From Haemaphysalis longicornis (taxonomy: Eukaryota > Arthropoda > Arachnida > Ixodida > Ixodidae), in assembly GCA_013339765.2 (NCBI GenBank), contig CM023448.1:190384909-190448908 (forward strand): a stretch of DNA of 64,000 nt, in the 5' to 3' direction. The notes under the pieces were generated by a model, which was not told the origin of the DNA, ran no database searches, and was given only the letters and a program-made list of their open reading frames with translations. The position numbers and the translations under genes are program-made. Position 1 is the stretch's first letter; each line of letters opens with the position of its first letter. This document shows, in pieces, positions 11,489-22,200 of this stretch.

Positions 11489-11800
11489 TACATACCGAGA
11501 AGCCGTTGGGACACCATTGTTAGGCGGAAAAGAGAGGCCTGCTCCGGTGGTCAGTGCTAGAGCTTGATGGTGGGCCGCCTCATTACCACCTATGCCGGTG
11601 CGAGCTGGGGTCCACAGCAGCGACACGAGTTGGGTGGGGGGCTTCTTCCGCAAGATTTGTGCTACTTTAGAGATGGTGCCCTTGGCAAAGTTTCGAAGTG
11701 CTTGTTGGGAATCGGGGAGAATTTTCATGGGGATGGGAGCGCACTCACCGAGCACATTTGCGGGTTTACCATGTAGCTACGTTAATTCGCGCTGATTGCC
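11489..11800 (-). pseudogene. RNase H remnant of the second LINE
   Basis: The minus-strand frame encodes KILPDSQQALRNFAKGTI, SLLWTPARTGIGGNEAAH and following residues. This matches the RNase H core of I-like LINEs: a degraded Asp-Ser motif, then the W-x-P-A-H/G-N-E-x-A-H block. The frame is cut by the hAT element at 11480 and truncated at about 11800. Confidence 0.65.
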
Positions 11801-12617
11801 ACCTGATAGCGTCACGCGACCCCTCGCGCCGCTATGCGCTCCGCCCAAGGCACGTGTAGCGGCCGTGTGCGCGCCTTGCGCATGGGCCGGGTGTTATAAA
11901 AATTAAATGAATGAGCACACGTGTATTGAAAGAAAAAAAAAAGACAGGGAGAGAAATCATGGTTTCGCACTTTTCCTCCGTCTCTGCCGCCGATCTCGTC
12001 ACCTACGTCGGCAGCGGTAGAGACTGGGGAGTAGTGAAATCGTCTAACACCGGGTTTGGTCTTCCTTATTTTATAAAAAAAAAGTTTCCACTCATGTGCT
12101 TCACCAAAACAAATCAACCAACCACCGTTCATGAATCATGCATTGATTTAACCTTAGCAAAGAATATCTCTTTGACGTAGTAAAGGGTGTGGTTAAGTGC
12201 ATTTCACTTGTATCTGGTTTCACCCTTTGTAAAGCCACCGTGTGCGAATCGAATTCAAGTGACGTGGCGTGGATAATCGTTGTGGGTGTCGTTTACAGCT
12301 TCGCTTTCCAACGACCTTCGCAGGGTGGGTTGGCGCGCATTTTTTCACTGTTGTTAGGGTGGAAGGTTGTACGATTTAGCGATACATATCTCGACAAGAC
12401 TGCCAGCGCACATGACTAAAAGAGCAAAAACAGAACTTGGTTGTAAATTAGTGAAAAGAGTGATATCGTGCGAATTATCTGCGTTTAATGTATATATTTT
12501 AGGCGATTTCGTCAATGAACCGCGGTTGAAGTCGTCGGCACGCGCCTTGCATCATCCCTTCAGTCCTCGCCTTTAGCGCTGTGTTATCCTGTCGTCTCTG
12601 TTGATGCCACGGCAATT
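11801..12617. other. Non-coding stretch, nothing recognised
   Basis: Low-information sequence with A-rich patches near 11930 and 12075. No recognisable domain in any frame. Confidence 0.5.
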
Positions 12618-12862
12618 TTATTGATTGATTGTATACGGTTTAACGTGCCGACGCAACGCAGGCGATGACGCGCGCCGTAGTGGAGGGCTCCGGATTAATT
12701 CCGACCACCTGGGGATCTTTAACGTGCGCCGAAATCTCCTACACATGGGCGTTTTTGCTTTTCGCCTCCATCAGAAAAGCATCCGCCGCGGCCGGGAATC
12801 GAACCCGCAACCTCGTGCTCAGCAGCGCAACGCCTTAGCCACTGAGCCATCCGCGGCGGGCG
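12618..12862 (-). repeat. Ruka-like tRNA-derived SINE
   Basis: On the minus strand the copy starts with a tRNA-like head (GGCTCAGTGGCTAAGGCG as box A region, GGTTCGATTCCC as box B). A conserved body follows (ATGGAGGCGAAAAGC, ACGTTAAAGATCCCC, AGGTGGTC, GGAG.CCTCCACTACGG) and it ends in a CAATCAATCAA tail. The same body recurs at 25982, 27532 and 44158. The family matches the Ruka SINE described from ixodid ticks. This copy looks full length. Confidence 0.88.
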
Positions 12863-13111
12863 TGGCAATTTTAGTCGGAACCAGAACACGGAATCAAAAT
12901 CAGGGCTGTAACCAAGCTCTGGCACAAAACAAAATTTCTTTTTTACTGCGAAGCAGTATATATGTCTCACCCCCCAGTTTTCATTCCGGTGATGCCGATT
13001 TACTCATCCCCGCTCCGGGGCGCCTCCTCGCCACCACCGATGCCTCTTTCACAAGTTGCGCAATCAACTGACAGCGGCATTGGCGCCGTTATCAGGTGAT
13101 TGCGGAGAATC

Positions 13112-14178
13112 AACAGAAGCGCACATGGGCGTATAAACGACCGAAAGCCACCACTGCCGAGCCTGCAGCCGCCGCCGTTGCCGCCTGAAATTCCACGTCA
13201 CCGAATAACTCGAATCATGCTCCCGCCCGGTTGGAGAGCAACTTGGCCGGTTGGAACGCCAGCGTGAGCCCATAATTTTTCTCCGGCTTGAAAGACTTTC
13301 CAAGCGACATTTTCACCGTTGTACATCACGCCTAACTGTGCGCCCATCATCGGTTGCCGGTTTATGCGTGTACAAGCCGGCGGCGGAAGGAGGGCGGCGT
13401 GCGCGCACAGCTGGGATTCATGCCACTACCGATCATGCCCGTTGTGCTGGTGGGAGATTTAAACGTGGAAGTCTCATGGCTCAAACCGCCCTGTCCGCTG
13501 TCACCCGTAATCGAGCGGTTTCGGTCCGGGTTGGTGTGTAGACAGACCGCAATAGGCCTACAAGGGGGAGGGAAACAGAGAGCGACATGTTTGTCCGCTA
13601 AAATAAAGTTCGAGGCCTTCCATCTTTTAACTCGCTATGGGCCGGACGAATGTCGTTCGCTTATAAAAGGAAGAGCGGGAATTGAAGAAGGGGCGGCCCG
13701 AACAGAATCGCGAATGGGCACGAGAACTATACTCAAAGCCGCTGCCGCCGCCGTTGCCGCCTCAGGTTCCAGCTCGTCGAGTAACTGCGAATCCTTCCCG
13801 GATGAAGAGCAACTTGCCCGATTGTAACGCCGACGTGATCCAATATTACTTGTTCGGCGTGAAAAGCTTTCATAGCGACATTTTCAACGGTGGCTTTCAC
13901 TCCTAAGCATGCGCACATAACCGGTTGCCGGTTTATGCGTGCACGGATTGGGAGTAGAGGGCGGGGTGGGGGCGTGCATGCGCAGCTATATGTCTCATGC
14001 CCTTTCTGGTTATATGTCTGTTGTGCTGTCGGGAAATTCAAACGCGGACGTCAAATGGCCCAGTCCGGTGTCCTCAGTGGTCGAGCACATTGTGTTCGTG
14101 TGTTACACAAACTACGCGGAGAGAAACAGACAGCTCCATGTTTGTCCGCTAGAAAAACTCGCTTCATCCCAAGTTTCA
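13112..14178. repeat. Two tandem copies of a roughly 574-bp unit
   Basis: Units at about 13112-13685 and 13686-14178 align throughout. Shared landmarks include GCCGCCGTTGCCGCCT at 13171 and 13745, CGGTTGCCGGTTTATGCGTG, and GTTGTGCTG.GGGA. The first unit carries a TATAAAAG box near 13660 and AATAAA near 13600. One frame reads VVLVGDLNVEVSW, resembling an endonuclease motif (GD.N) of LINE-type nucleases, which suggests derivation from a coding element. The second unit ends where a TTAA-flanked MITE begins. Confidence 0.7.
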
Positions 14179-14182
14179 TTAA

Positions 14183-14990
14183 GGGGACCCTGCAACACCC
14201 TTCGTGCAGTGCAAGTAAACCTGCGCGACATTTAGATTAGACTTCCAGGAACACCAGAGCCAAATATTACACGTGCACGTGAAGCGGTAAGCGCGCAAAT
14301 CGCCGTGAAACTCGCGGAAAAGCCAACCGCTCTCTTCAATTCTCTTCATTATGCACCCCTGGCATGGCCTCTGCGACGTCAATCGGGCCATGGCTGTCCT
14401 GGCTGTCCTATTGGCTGTCGCCGGTCAACTTCGCGGCTCAATTCCGGCATTTCCTGTGACGATCAGCCGTCGTCGGCGCTGTGTATGAACCTCTTCTATG
14501 TCTGAACCTGTCCGCATGCTTTTGGTGTTTCGTTTGTTTTGAGTGCGCGCGGAGTTTGAGTGACGAACTAAATATTCCACTTTCAACGAGCCCACTCGAC
14601 AACAAACGTTTATTGCTCCAAAAACGCCCTACCAGCCTGAGCGCTTGCTTGCGAGCAGGCCACCATGCCTTCTTTTTTTGTGGCACCAGACCGGAAATAG
14701 ACCCGTCTACGTTGCCGGGAAAAGGACGAAACTCCCCGGCCTGTGACATAAAGAAGGCCGCAGAACAGAACGCCGCGCGCCGCCCCCCTCTCCGGGAGAG
14801 AGCGCGCAGCTTTCGTCACGTTGTCCGCTGTTGAGTTGAGAGGGAACATTTATGCGCGATTTTTCATCGCGCGTAGTTTCGGTGATAGTGAACGGATTTT
14901 CTTAATTCTTGCGGGAGGAGATTGCTGGGACAATAGACTTTACCCCAAAATACATTCCGAGTAGTCGAAGGTAAGTGTTGCAGGATCCCT
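14183..14990. mobile_element. TTAA-flanked MITE (piggyBac-like), 808 bp
   Basis: Left end GGGGACCCTGCAACAC and right end GTGTTGCAGGATCCCT form terminal inverted repeats, each bordered by TTAA (14179-14182 and 14991-14994). TTAA duplication is the hallmark of piggyBac-type insertion. No transposase is encoded. The interior is GC-rich in the middle and AT-rich toward the right end. Confidence 0.72.
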
Positions 14991-14994
14991 TTAA

Positions 14995-16149
14995 GTTAAT
15001 TGACTGGAAAGTATGCTCAATCGCAAATTACAAACAAACTTGTTTTATTTCGTGCACACCGTGGTCTGTGTCCAGCTTCGCAGGTCATCCTTCACGGAGT
15101 GGAAGGGCACTAATTTTTTCATCTGTCGTCTCCCAACCTGCGTGAGTAAACATTGAGCTGTAATCCAGAAAAGTGTACATCTTCGTTGTTCATCTTTGTT
15201 TTGTTGTTCTTGCAATGCAACACCCGCTTTTATTATCAATAGCAGTTCGTTTTCTTCTCTCAAATCATTACAAATGGCGTTCGTTCGCACAACATGTATT
15301 TGGTGTCCTCTTCGTTTGTTAACTGAGCCATTATTAGAGACGTATACTTTATAATTAGTTCGTCATTTTCTTCTGAAGTATATTGTCCACTTTATTGTGC
15401 TTGCAAGCCCTCAAAATGAATATATACTGAAGCTACTATGTACTTATTGCATAAGATGTGTAACAACTCCCGCACTGTGATGTTTCTCTTGAGTTCCAAT
15501 AAAGAGTAATTGATACAACTACCTGTCTCCTCACGAGATCATAGATTCAGTGGTGCAAATAAAACCAAGCGATTAAGAAAACGTATCTAGATAAAGCGAA
15601 TGCACATAGTATAGTAAACATAGCTGTTGGTGTTTGCACCAGGTGCTTCTCTTTTTTTCTTTTCTTGAGCTGGACCAAACTGTACCAAGGCCCTTCCGTG
15701 GTTTTCAGCCACGGAACGGGCACGTATCGCGCGTTCCAACGGTCGTGCCAGTGGCTGCGTTTGTGTTGTCTGCTGCAAAACCAAATCTGACGCATTACTA
15801 TCGCATAAATTCCATTAATCGTAATTTGTTATTTTTATAATTTGAGGGAAAGGGGCAGCTAAAATAAAACAACCGGTATATTTTAGTAGTGGAGCAGGGG
15901 GAGGGTGGGGACGGAGGCTTTAAGAGAAAGGTAAAAAAAGAGGGCTAGAGGGAATGCGGGATGGCCGAAGGGGGGGGGGGGGGGGGGGGGGGTTCGAGGG
16001 CCAATACTAGCGCATTAGCCCAGGGCCCCCATTTTCCTTAATCCGGCCCTGCCTTCACGGTGAGTGGGCGGACTGCAGACAACAATGTAGCTTTTTTAGG
16101 GGGCTTCGCGAAGCTAAGGAAGGCAAAGTGAAGGGCGTATGCAAACTCA
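14995..16149. other. Non-coding stretch with a poly-G run
   Basis: No gene is recognised. A pure G homopolymer of about 22 bases lies near 15970-15992, preceded by purine-rich sequence. A fragment of the 8001-8250 foldback family lies near 16055-16100. Confidence 0.5.
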
Positions 16150-16299
16150 ACGCTGGGAGGCAGCCATAGTCTAACCGAAAAACCTATAGACATAGCTGAG
16201 AACGTAGACAAAGACGATTGAGTGGAAACAATAGAGCGAACAATTTAGTAAGAGACAAAAATAAACCCCGTAAGTGGGAAAGCGAAAGGGAAAAACAAA

Positions 16300-16950
16300 T
16301 GCAATAAATATTTAATGAGCTACATAAATATACAGGGAGGCAGAAAGCCTGATAAGTGGGTGGAAATTCAAAACCAACTGGAACGGGAAGAAATAATCGT
16401 GTACGCCTTAGTCGAGACTCATCTCCGAGACCTAGAAGTCCCACCTGTCATAGACAATTATGTCTGAGGAGGGTGCAACAGGACCGCAGGAATGAAGAGA
16501 GGGGGGTGCGTTGACATGTTTTTTAAACAAAGAACCGACTGGCAGAGAGTGCATGCAAGCTGTAAAGGGCATCTATGCGTTAAAAGCACGATAGTGGGGG
16601 AAATACTTGGTTAGGAGTTGTGTATCTGTGGACCCGCAGCGGAGCCATGGAGGAAAATGAGAAAATGGTAAACTGACTGTGAAGAGATAGAAACGAGTTC
16701 AAAGATTCGGGTGAAATAACCTTAGTTGGAGATATGAATGCCCACAAAGAAGATTCGGATGGATACACAGATCACAATGGTTCTGTAGTGATAGATCTGT
16801 CGGGAAAACAAATGCGGCGGACAAATAACGCGGGAAAACGGTAACCGACAGTCCAGCATTGACTATAGTCTAGTCTCCGAGACAGTATACTAAAGGTTGC
16901 GGGAAATGTGGATGGATGAAAACGGAACAGACAGCTTAGGAAGCAACCAC
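16300..16950 (+). pseudogene. LINE endonuclease remnant
   Basis: Interrupted plus-strand frames encode IIVYALVETHLR, corresponding to the catalytic Glu motif of APE-like nucleases. After frameshifts comes TLVGDMNAH, the Asp-Asn motif. Several stops interrupt it and no frame is intact. Confidence 0.6.
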
Positions 16951-17041
16951 GGGCGGCTTACCTTGCACTTTGGAGGCGCGACCCGGACAAATTTAGAAAT
17001 TGTTAGAACCGGACGAACTCATTTGAACTCTAAACAGTTAA

Positions 17042-18151
17042 AGGAGCCATGAAGAGAAAACACAAGTTTGGTTCATTCAAAAGATTATCTCGTTAGAATC
17101 ATACTGACACCACTTTTAACGTAAACTTCGCTCAAATAAGCTACATAATTAGGAAAAACGGGAATGGTCATGCGACCCACCAGCTCATTTCCCGCAACAG
17201 AACCTATGATGTCACATGAGCTAAGCTCTGCGATTGGCGGAGGCTGGCAGAAGCAGACGCAAATTAGGTAGAGCTTACAAACTAGACGAACGAGCGATTT
17301 GCGCTTAAATTTAGGGCACATTCTTTACAAAGCAATAAGAATGATGGGACAAACAGTGGAAGTTACGAAAGCACATGTAAACATAGAAGTACTGATGCGT
17401 TCTGCTGTTCGTACTGCGCACAGCATGCTTGGTTTAGCTGCACAGCACTACGGGGCTTGGGGTTGTCTCAGACGACACTGGCCGATTGACGCAAGCAACG
17501 GTGTCTTACGTGAGCCCATTTGTCGAGCGAGCACTGTTTCAGGGAACGAATATTTTCTCCCAGAACAAAAACAAGCCAGGTTTAAATGCGGGCAAAAACA
17601 AACCAAACGCTTGCCACGGTATGGTGGCGCCATCTAGGTTACAGAACGTAAAGAAACGCGGGAACAAACCAACACCGCTGTACAGGGTGGAGACAACCTT
17701 TGAACGCTCCCGTGCCGCCGCAATTGGGCCAACGGGCTCAACGCGTTATTCTTTTCGTTTCCCACGAGACCTAGCAACGCGAAACAGACAATATGATTCA
17801 AACTTTTTCAGTAAACCGCGTTGCGGCGATAATTTTAGCGCGGCTTTGACACAATGACTTTCTTCGGCGGCGAGCGAGCAACCGAAAATGGCGGCGCCAG
17901 CGTATACGTGTCTCTACCCAGTACGGCGGATGCGTGAATGAAGGTACTCTAGGCTGCAGAGCGGTCGGTTCCTGTGATGTCATTTGGGACCACGAAAACG
18001 CACGATTGAGCGGGAAAATCAAAATTTTAACCTAAATTGTTTAATTTCTCAGTGAACAAAGCACCGTTTGTATCCGGACAAGCGCTGGGGGCACTATAAA
18101 ACACGAAATCTTTCGAATAAAACCAACTTGCATTTTCTCTTCATGGCTCCT
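17042..18151. mobile_element. TTAA-flanked element (piggyBac-like), 1110 bp, copy 1
   Basis: The left end AGGAGCCATGAAGAGAAAA is mirrored at the right by TTTTCTCTTCATGGCTCCT, giving about 19 bp of perfect TIR. TTAA lies at 17038-17041 and 18152-18155. It sits inside the old LINE, between the endonuclease and reverse-transcriptase parts. No transposase is recognised. A second, right-truncated copy of the family is at 37692-38525 in an intron of the peptidase gene. Confidence 0.85.
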
Positions 18152-19111
18152 TTAAAGATCATCGCTGATATGATGGAAGGCGAAATCAGTAAGTACTCAG
18201 ACAAAAATTGGGATTACGACGAAATGGTTGGGTTCATACTGCAGAAGATGGATGAAGCCAAGCTACGAAACCGATGGAAAGGGAATAGAAAGCCGCGATG
18301 CTATAGGCTATTGACCAGTGGAAAAAGGCGTCGAGAGACCATAGAGATGCAAAAAGAACTGGTATGGAACGGGAGGTGGTGGAGGAAAAATGGGACGGCT
18401 ACGGGGAGAAAAACTAGAAGTGCGCAAATGGAGCGAGCAAAGACCAAGAAAAAAAGCGAACAATGGATAGCGGAAATACGGAAGAAGGAGAAAAGCGCAT
18501 CCAAGAAGTTTTGGAACCATGTAAAATCACTAAGCTCAAAAAACGATATCCACAAAAAACTCTTGATTGAGAAACATTTCGAAGGAGAGCCGGCGTTAGC
18601 GCATATCCATCGAGTGATTAGTGAAAAGTTTAGGGAAATAGAGGAAGTGAAGCCTACACCGATAAAAACAGTGCCACAGAAGACTGCGGAAAGCGAAATA
18701 AATTTAAGCAACCTTTATAGGAAAAAAGCAGAGCAAAAGGTTTCTCCCGAAACAGCAGTGGGCTCGGACGGAATACCAATGCAGCTGATAAACCTGCTTG
18801 GACCAAAAAGTAAGGCATCGTTTATGAAGGCAATAGATAAACTGATAAACACCAAGAAAATACCTGAGGATTGGCTGGAAATTAGGATGAATTTAATTTA
18901 TAAAGGCAGAGGCAACAACGCCAGTATTGATTCATACAGACCACTCACAGTAACGTCAGTGATGTATAGATTTGTGATGCAGGCGATAAAATCAGCATGG
19001 ATGGAAGAAAATGAAATCCTTGGGGAACTGCAGAATGGATTTAGACAAGACAGGCGATTGGATGATAATTTGTTCATGATAAGCAGCGCTAGTATTAAAC
19101 CAAGAGTGTAA
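18152..19111 (+). pseudogene. LINE reverse-transcriptase fragment (N-terminal half)
   Basis: A long open frame runs through VGSDGIPMQLINLL, NLIYKGRGNNASIDSYRPL and LQNGFRQDRRLDDNLF, the fingers-domain blocks of LINE reverse transcriptases. It stops before the palm Asp motifs. Its ATG (MAPLKII) is created by the end of the nested TTAA element and is not the real start. The upstream lysine/arginine-rich part fits the linker between endonuclease and RT. Confidence 0.78.
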
Positions 19112-19229
19112 AACATGATTATATTAGTCCTTTTTGGTAAGAGGACATGTCATCACCCCGCTTCAAAGGGAAACCAATAGGAATCATCATAATCAACGCA
19201 ATGCATTGAAATTGCGAAAGCGCAGAATA

Positions 19230-19760
19230 GACCATCATGGATGACGTTCTCGGACATTAAAGGGGCATATGACAATGTAAACAGAGAACTGCTGTGGAGA
19301 AAGCAGAAACTCCAGGGATTAGATGGCGAGTTAATACAGTTATAAAGATAATAAAGTGCACCTGACATGGGAAGGGCAGAAATGTGCACAGCATGTCAAC
19401 ACCCATCGAGTACCGAAACAGGGATGCCCTTTGAGCCCAGTACTGTTATAGCTTTACACGGTACAGTTAGAAAAGAAACTGGAAGAAAATCAATTAGGGT
19501 TCAACTTAGTGCATATGTGGCAAGGCGAAGTGGTACAACAGCGTATTCTGGGAATGTTATACGCAAACGACATTGTTCTTTTAGCTATTAACCAGAGCGA
19601 TATGCAACGGCTCGTAAATATTAGTGGCCGGGAAGCCACTGACGCCGGGTTAAGTTTTAGCACTGAAAAATCGGGAATAATGGTTTTCAATGACACCAGC
19701 ACTCACTCAGTGTCAATTCAGCCAAGGAATATAAATATTTGGGAGTGTGGATAAACGAAG
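19230..19760 (+). pseudogene. LINE reverse-transcriptase palm remnant
   Basis: Disrupted frames encode FSDIKGAYDNVNRELLW (first palm Asp block) and MLYANDIVLLA, in which the catalytic YADD has decayed to YAND. Loss of the second catalytic Asp and the many stops show it is dead. Confidence 0.7.
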
Positions 19761-19949
19761 GGTACAACTACTTAAGAACTCACGAGGAGCAACTTAAGGG
19801 TAAATGAAAGCGAAACGTAGCTCTAATGAAGCATAGAGCTCTGTGGGGGTATAACAACTATGAAGTAGTGAGAGGAATGTCGGAAGGAGTAATGGTTCCG
19901 GGCCTCACATTTGCGAATGCAGTACTCTGCTTAAAATCACTCCCTAGCA

Positions 19950-20535
19950 GGAGCAGCTCAGACTGATCCAGCGGGCCACTCGAGCAGCGGCGGTGGCGGC
20001 GGCGGCCTCCTAGCTGAGCTGAGGAGGCCACCCACCTTTTCTTTTCTTTTAAGTGCGAACGCACTTTATAAGCGACCCCAAACCATCCACCGCCGGCGGC
20101 GGCGTCGGCGGCGGCGGCGTCCGCAGTGCTCCTCTATATTTAAAAAAGAAACAGCATCCGGCGCCAGGTTTCGATCCGAGGACTTTGCGGCCGCAGCGCG
20201 ACGCTCTACCGACCAAGCCACGGACGCGACGCTGATATCAGTGTTAGTGACGCGCCTTATATCTTTAACGCATTCAAACTACGTCGTCAGCGGCGTGCGT
20301 TGGCGACTCAGCGGCGTTATAGCGGCTTGATAACTGCGTGGTGTACACGTGATACTACAAACCCGATGGAAGAGATGGAAGAGAAGGCGGCGAGGCGGTG
20401 GGCTGCGGGGGCCGAGCGCAAGCGCCGCAAGCGGGCCGACAACCGTGCATTCGCACTTTCACATTCTCCCCCTCGGGGAAATGCGGGGGAATTTTTTTGC
20501 TAAATAAACGTTTTGCCTCCTCCTCCTCTAGCATG
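19950..20535. mobile_element. GC-rich insertion in the LINE, with a tRNA-like SINE head
   Basis: LINE homology stops near 19950 and resumes near 20540, so about 0.6 kb was inserted. The insert carries CGG/GGC trinucleotide repeats (19985-20010 and 20085-20125). On the minus strand at about 20155-20235 there is a tRNA-like segment with box A TGGCTTGGTCGGTAGAGCG and box B GGATCGAAACC. It is likely a SINE or a composite of short elements. Exact ends were not resolved. Confidence 0.5.
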
Positions 20536-20539
20536 CCTT

Positions 20540-21310
20540 GAAGTGAACCACAGAACGGTAAGCCGTTTGACCTTAGGAGAGCATGGTAAAACAACTAACG
20601 AAGCAGTGCAGGAAGATATGGGCTCGGAGTAAAATATGTTTTGAGGGGGTGGTTGAGAGCAATGGATCAACTTAAGTGAACAGCTAAATTTTTTAGGTAC
20701 CTGTACATGAAAAGCGTGGACACGCAGTGGCGAAGGAACGCTAGAAGACTGACGATGAAATACGGAAAGAACAGTGGAGAATAAAGGACAGCCAAGGTAA
20801 CCAAAAAAGAAGCAAGGCGGATAGAAACAAATAAATGGAGAGAAAAAATGGAAGCTAAATGTCGTTAGAGATGTACAGGGCAGAGAAATTGAGCATCAGA
20901 AAGGAAAATTTCTACGATAATTCCAAGGGCAGTGCTTTGCTTTTTGAGGCTAGAGCAGGTTACTTGCGAACTAAGAGCTTTGTGGGGAAGTATTAAAAAA
21001 AATAATGGGGTATGCGTGGTCCGCGGAAAAGAAACAGAAACTATGCGGCACATAGTGTTAGAATGCGAGGGTATCCACCCATGAGGGAAATGAGGGAAAT
21101 ATTCGGCTTCCAGAAGCCCCAGAATTTAAGAGTAGCGCAGAGGGAGGTAACTTCAAGGCTGTCGAGGCGACGAAAAGAATATTGGAATGCTGGTGGACGA
21201 AAAGCAGAGAGGGGAATATTGTCTATAGGACAGCTACCATTTGTAACAGAAAAAAAGTATTTTGTGCCTTCTCTAAGAGCAGCGGTAGTATTAAACGAAG
21301 AGTATAAAGC
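20540..21310 (+). pseudogene. LINE ORF2 C-terminal remnant
   Basis: Frames encode RLTLGEHGKTTNEAVQEDMG and METMRHIVLECEG-like sequence. The latter corresponds to the cysteine/histidine-containing C-terminal block common in CR1/L2-type ORF2 proteins. Stops interrupt every frame. Confidence 0.55.
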
Positions 21311-21389
21311 ATAGGTCAGGAACGGGTCAAGTCAGGTCAGGTCAGTATAAAGCATAGGTCAGGAGTGGGTCAGGGAACAAACGCGTGTT

Positions 21390-21580
21390 AAGGACATATT
21401 AGTTGAAATTAGGGAAAGCCAGTCACCGCGAGCGGAGAACGCTTTGTACATGTTTTCGAACTTCGAAATACTCCACAAATTTACTCGAAATTTTCGAATT
21501 TCGATTCGAATCCGGATCAAATTTCGCGTTATTCGCTTCAATATTCGAAAGTTTTGAATCTTCGCACACCACCAAAATTT
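21390..21580. repeat. TTCGAA-rich transposon end
   Basis: Dense repetition of TTCGAA/ATTCGAA in both orientations ends in CTTCGCACACC. Similar ends occur in intron 12 of the peptidase gene (36930-37130 and up to about 38980, ending CACACACCTCTAG). The pattern fits a subterminal array of a hAT-like tick element. Boundaries are not resolved. Confidence 0.4.
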
Positions 21581-22059
21581 ATCGCTACTGAACAATTGCA
21601 ACTTAATTGTTGGTCATAAAATTGCACCACATCCATAGCTGCACTGTCATTTCGCATCCCATTGTGAGATCGCCTCACATTCCTTTTGTTATTTACTGCA
21701 AAACACCCAATTATGATTGTGCAGGAATTGCGTGGCCACTTCTGCAATATTCCCAAACATGTGCATAAAATGCGCATCAAATGGGGAACTTGAAGTGGTT
21801 CTTGTTTATTCTCCAGTACTCAGTAAATGAGAATGCCACTTACGCTGTGTGGATGGTGCAAATGCACAAATTAATTTGTAACGTCACCGAAATTATTCTC
21901 TTTTCCTCTTGCACACTGACACAATCCATCCATGGGACCTTGCCTTCCCACGGGCAGGGGACAAAAAGTAGTTAGAGATCAACCCTGATTTGTATCGGCC
22001 GGCTGTCAAACCGAAAAAAAAAAGAAACGAAGGAAGCTCACACTAACACTTAAGATTTG
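21581..22059. other. Non-coding stretch, nothing recognised
   Basis: Sequence between a TTCGAA-rich transposon end and the next LINE fragment. No recognisable domain or RNA. Confidence 0.45.
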
Positions 22060-22200
22060 AAGGTAGCGAAGTGTACGCAACCTTCACGACCATCACGTCG
22101 GTTTAGGATCACGGTTGCAGCCGATTTGCTTCTTCTTCGCTGCCGCAACGACCTTTACTCCATCACTGCAGCTATGAGTGTGAGCTGCCTCCAAAGGAAT

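Larger units (their letters stand above)
8760..11800 (-). mobile_element. 3' fragment of a second I-clade-like LINE, split by two DNA transposons
   Basis: Removing the insertions at 8969-9681 and 9879-11480 leaves a continuous minus-strand LINE end. RNase H-like sequence lies at 11489-11800, C-terminal cysteine/histidine-poor sequence at 9682-9878, and the terminal segment plus AATAAAG tail at 8760-8968. The last part encodes HHWEQALGSSDLAIQ, similar in style to the C-termini of tick I-like LINEs. It is 5'-truncated near 11800. A G homopolymer followed by GA repeats lies near 8795-8820. Confidence 0.7.
16150..21330 (+). mobile_element. Old CR1/L2-like LINE with nested insertions
   Basis: Plus-strand remnants of one ORF2 are spread over about 5 kb: endonuclease (16300-16950), reverse transcriptase (18152-19111 and 19230-19760) and C-terminal domain (20540-21310). 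The order is broken by a TTAA element at 17042-18151 and a second insertion at about 19950-20535. Stops and frameshifts are frequent, so it is old. Motifs suggest the CR1/L2 side of the LINE tree rather than the I-like LINEs elsewhere here. It ends near 21310-21330 before short GGTCAGGTCAG repeats. Confidence 0.75.

Noticed and set aside
15652..15720. Hairpin around TTCCGTGG...CCACGGAA
   Set aside because: Arms are about 8 bp, common by chance.
18068..18157. Start of the 347-codon reverse-transcriptase ORF
   Set aside because: The first codons lie in the right end of the TTAA element, so the apparent start is not the LINE start.
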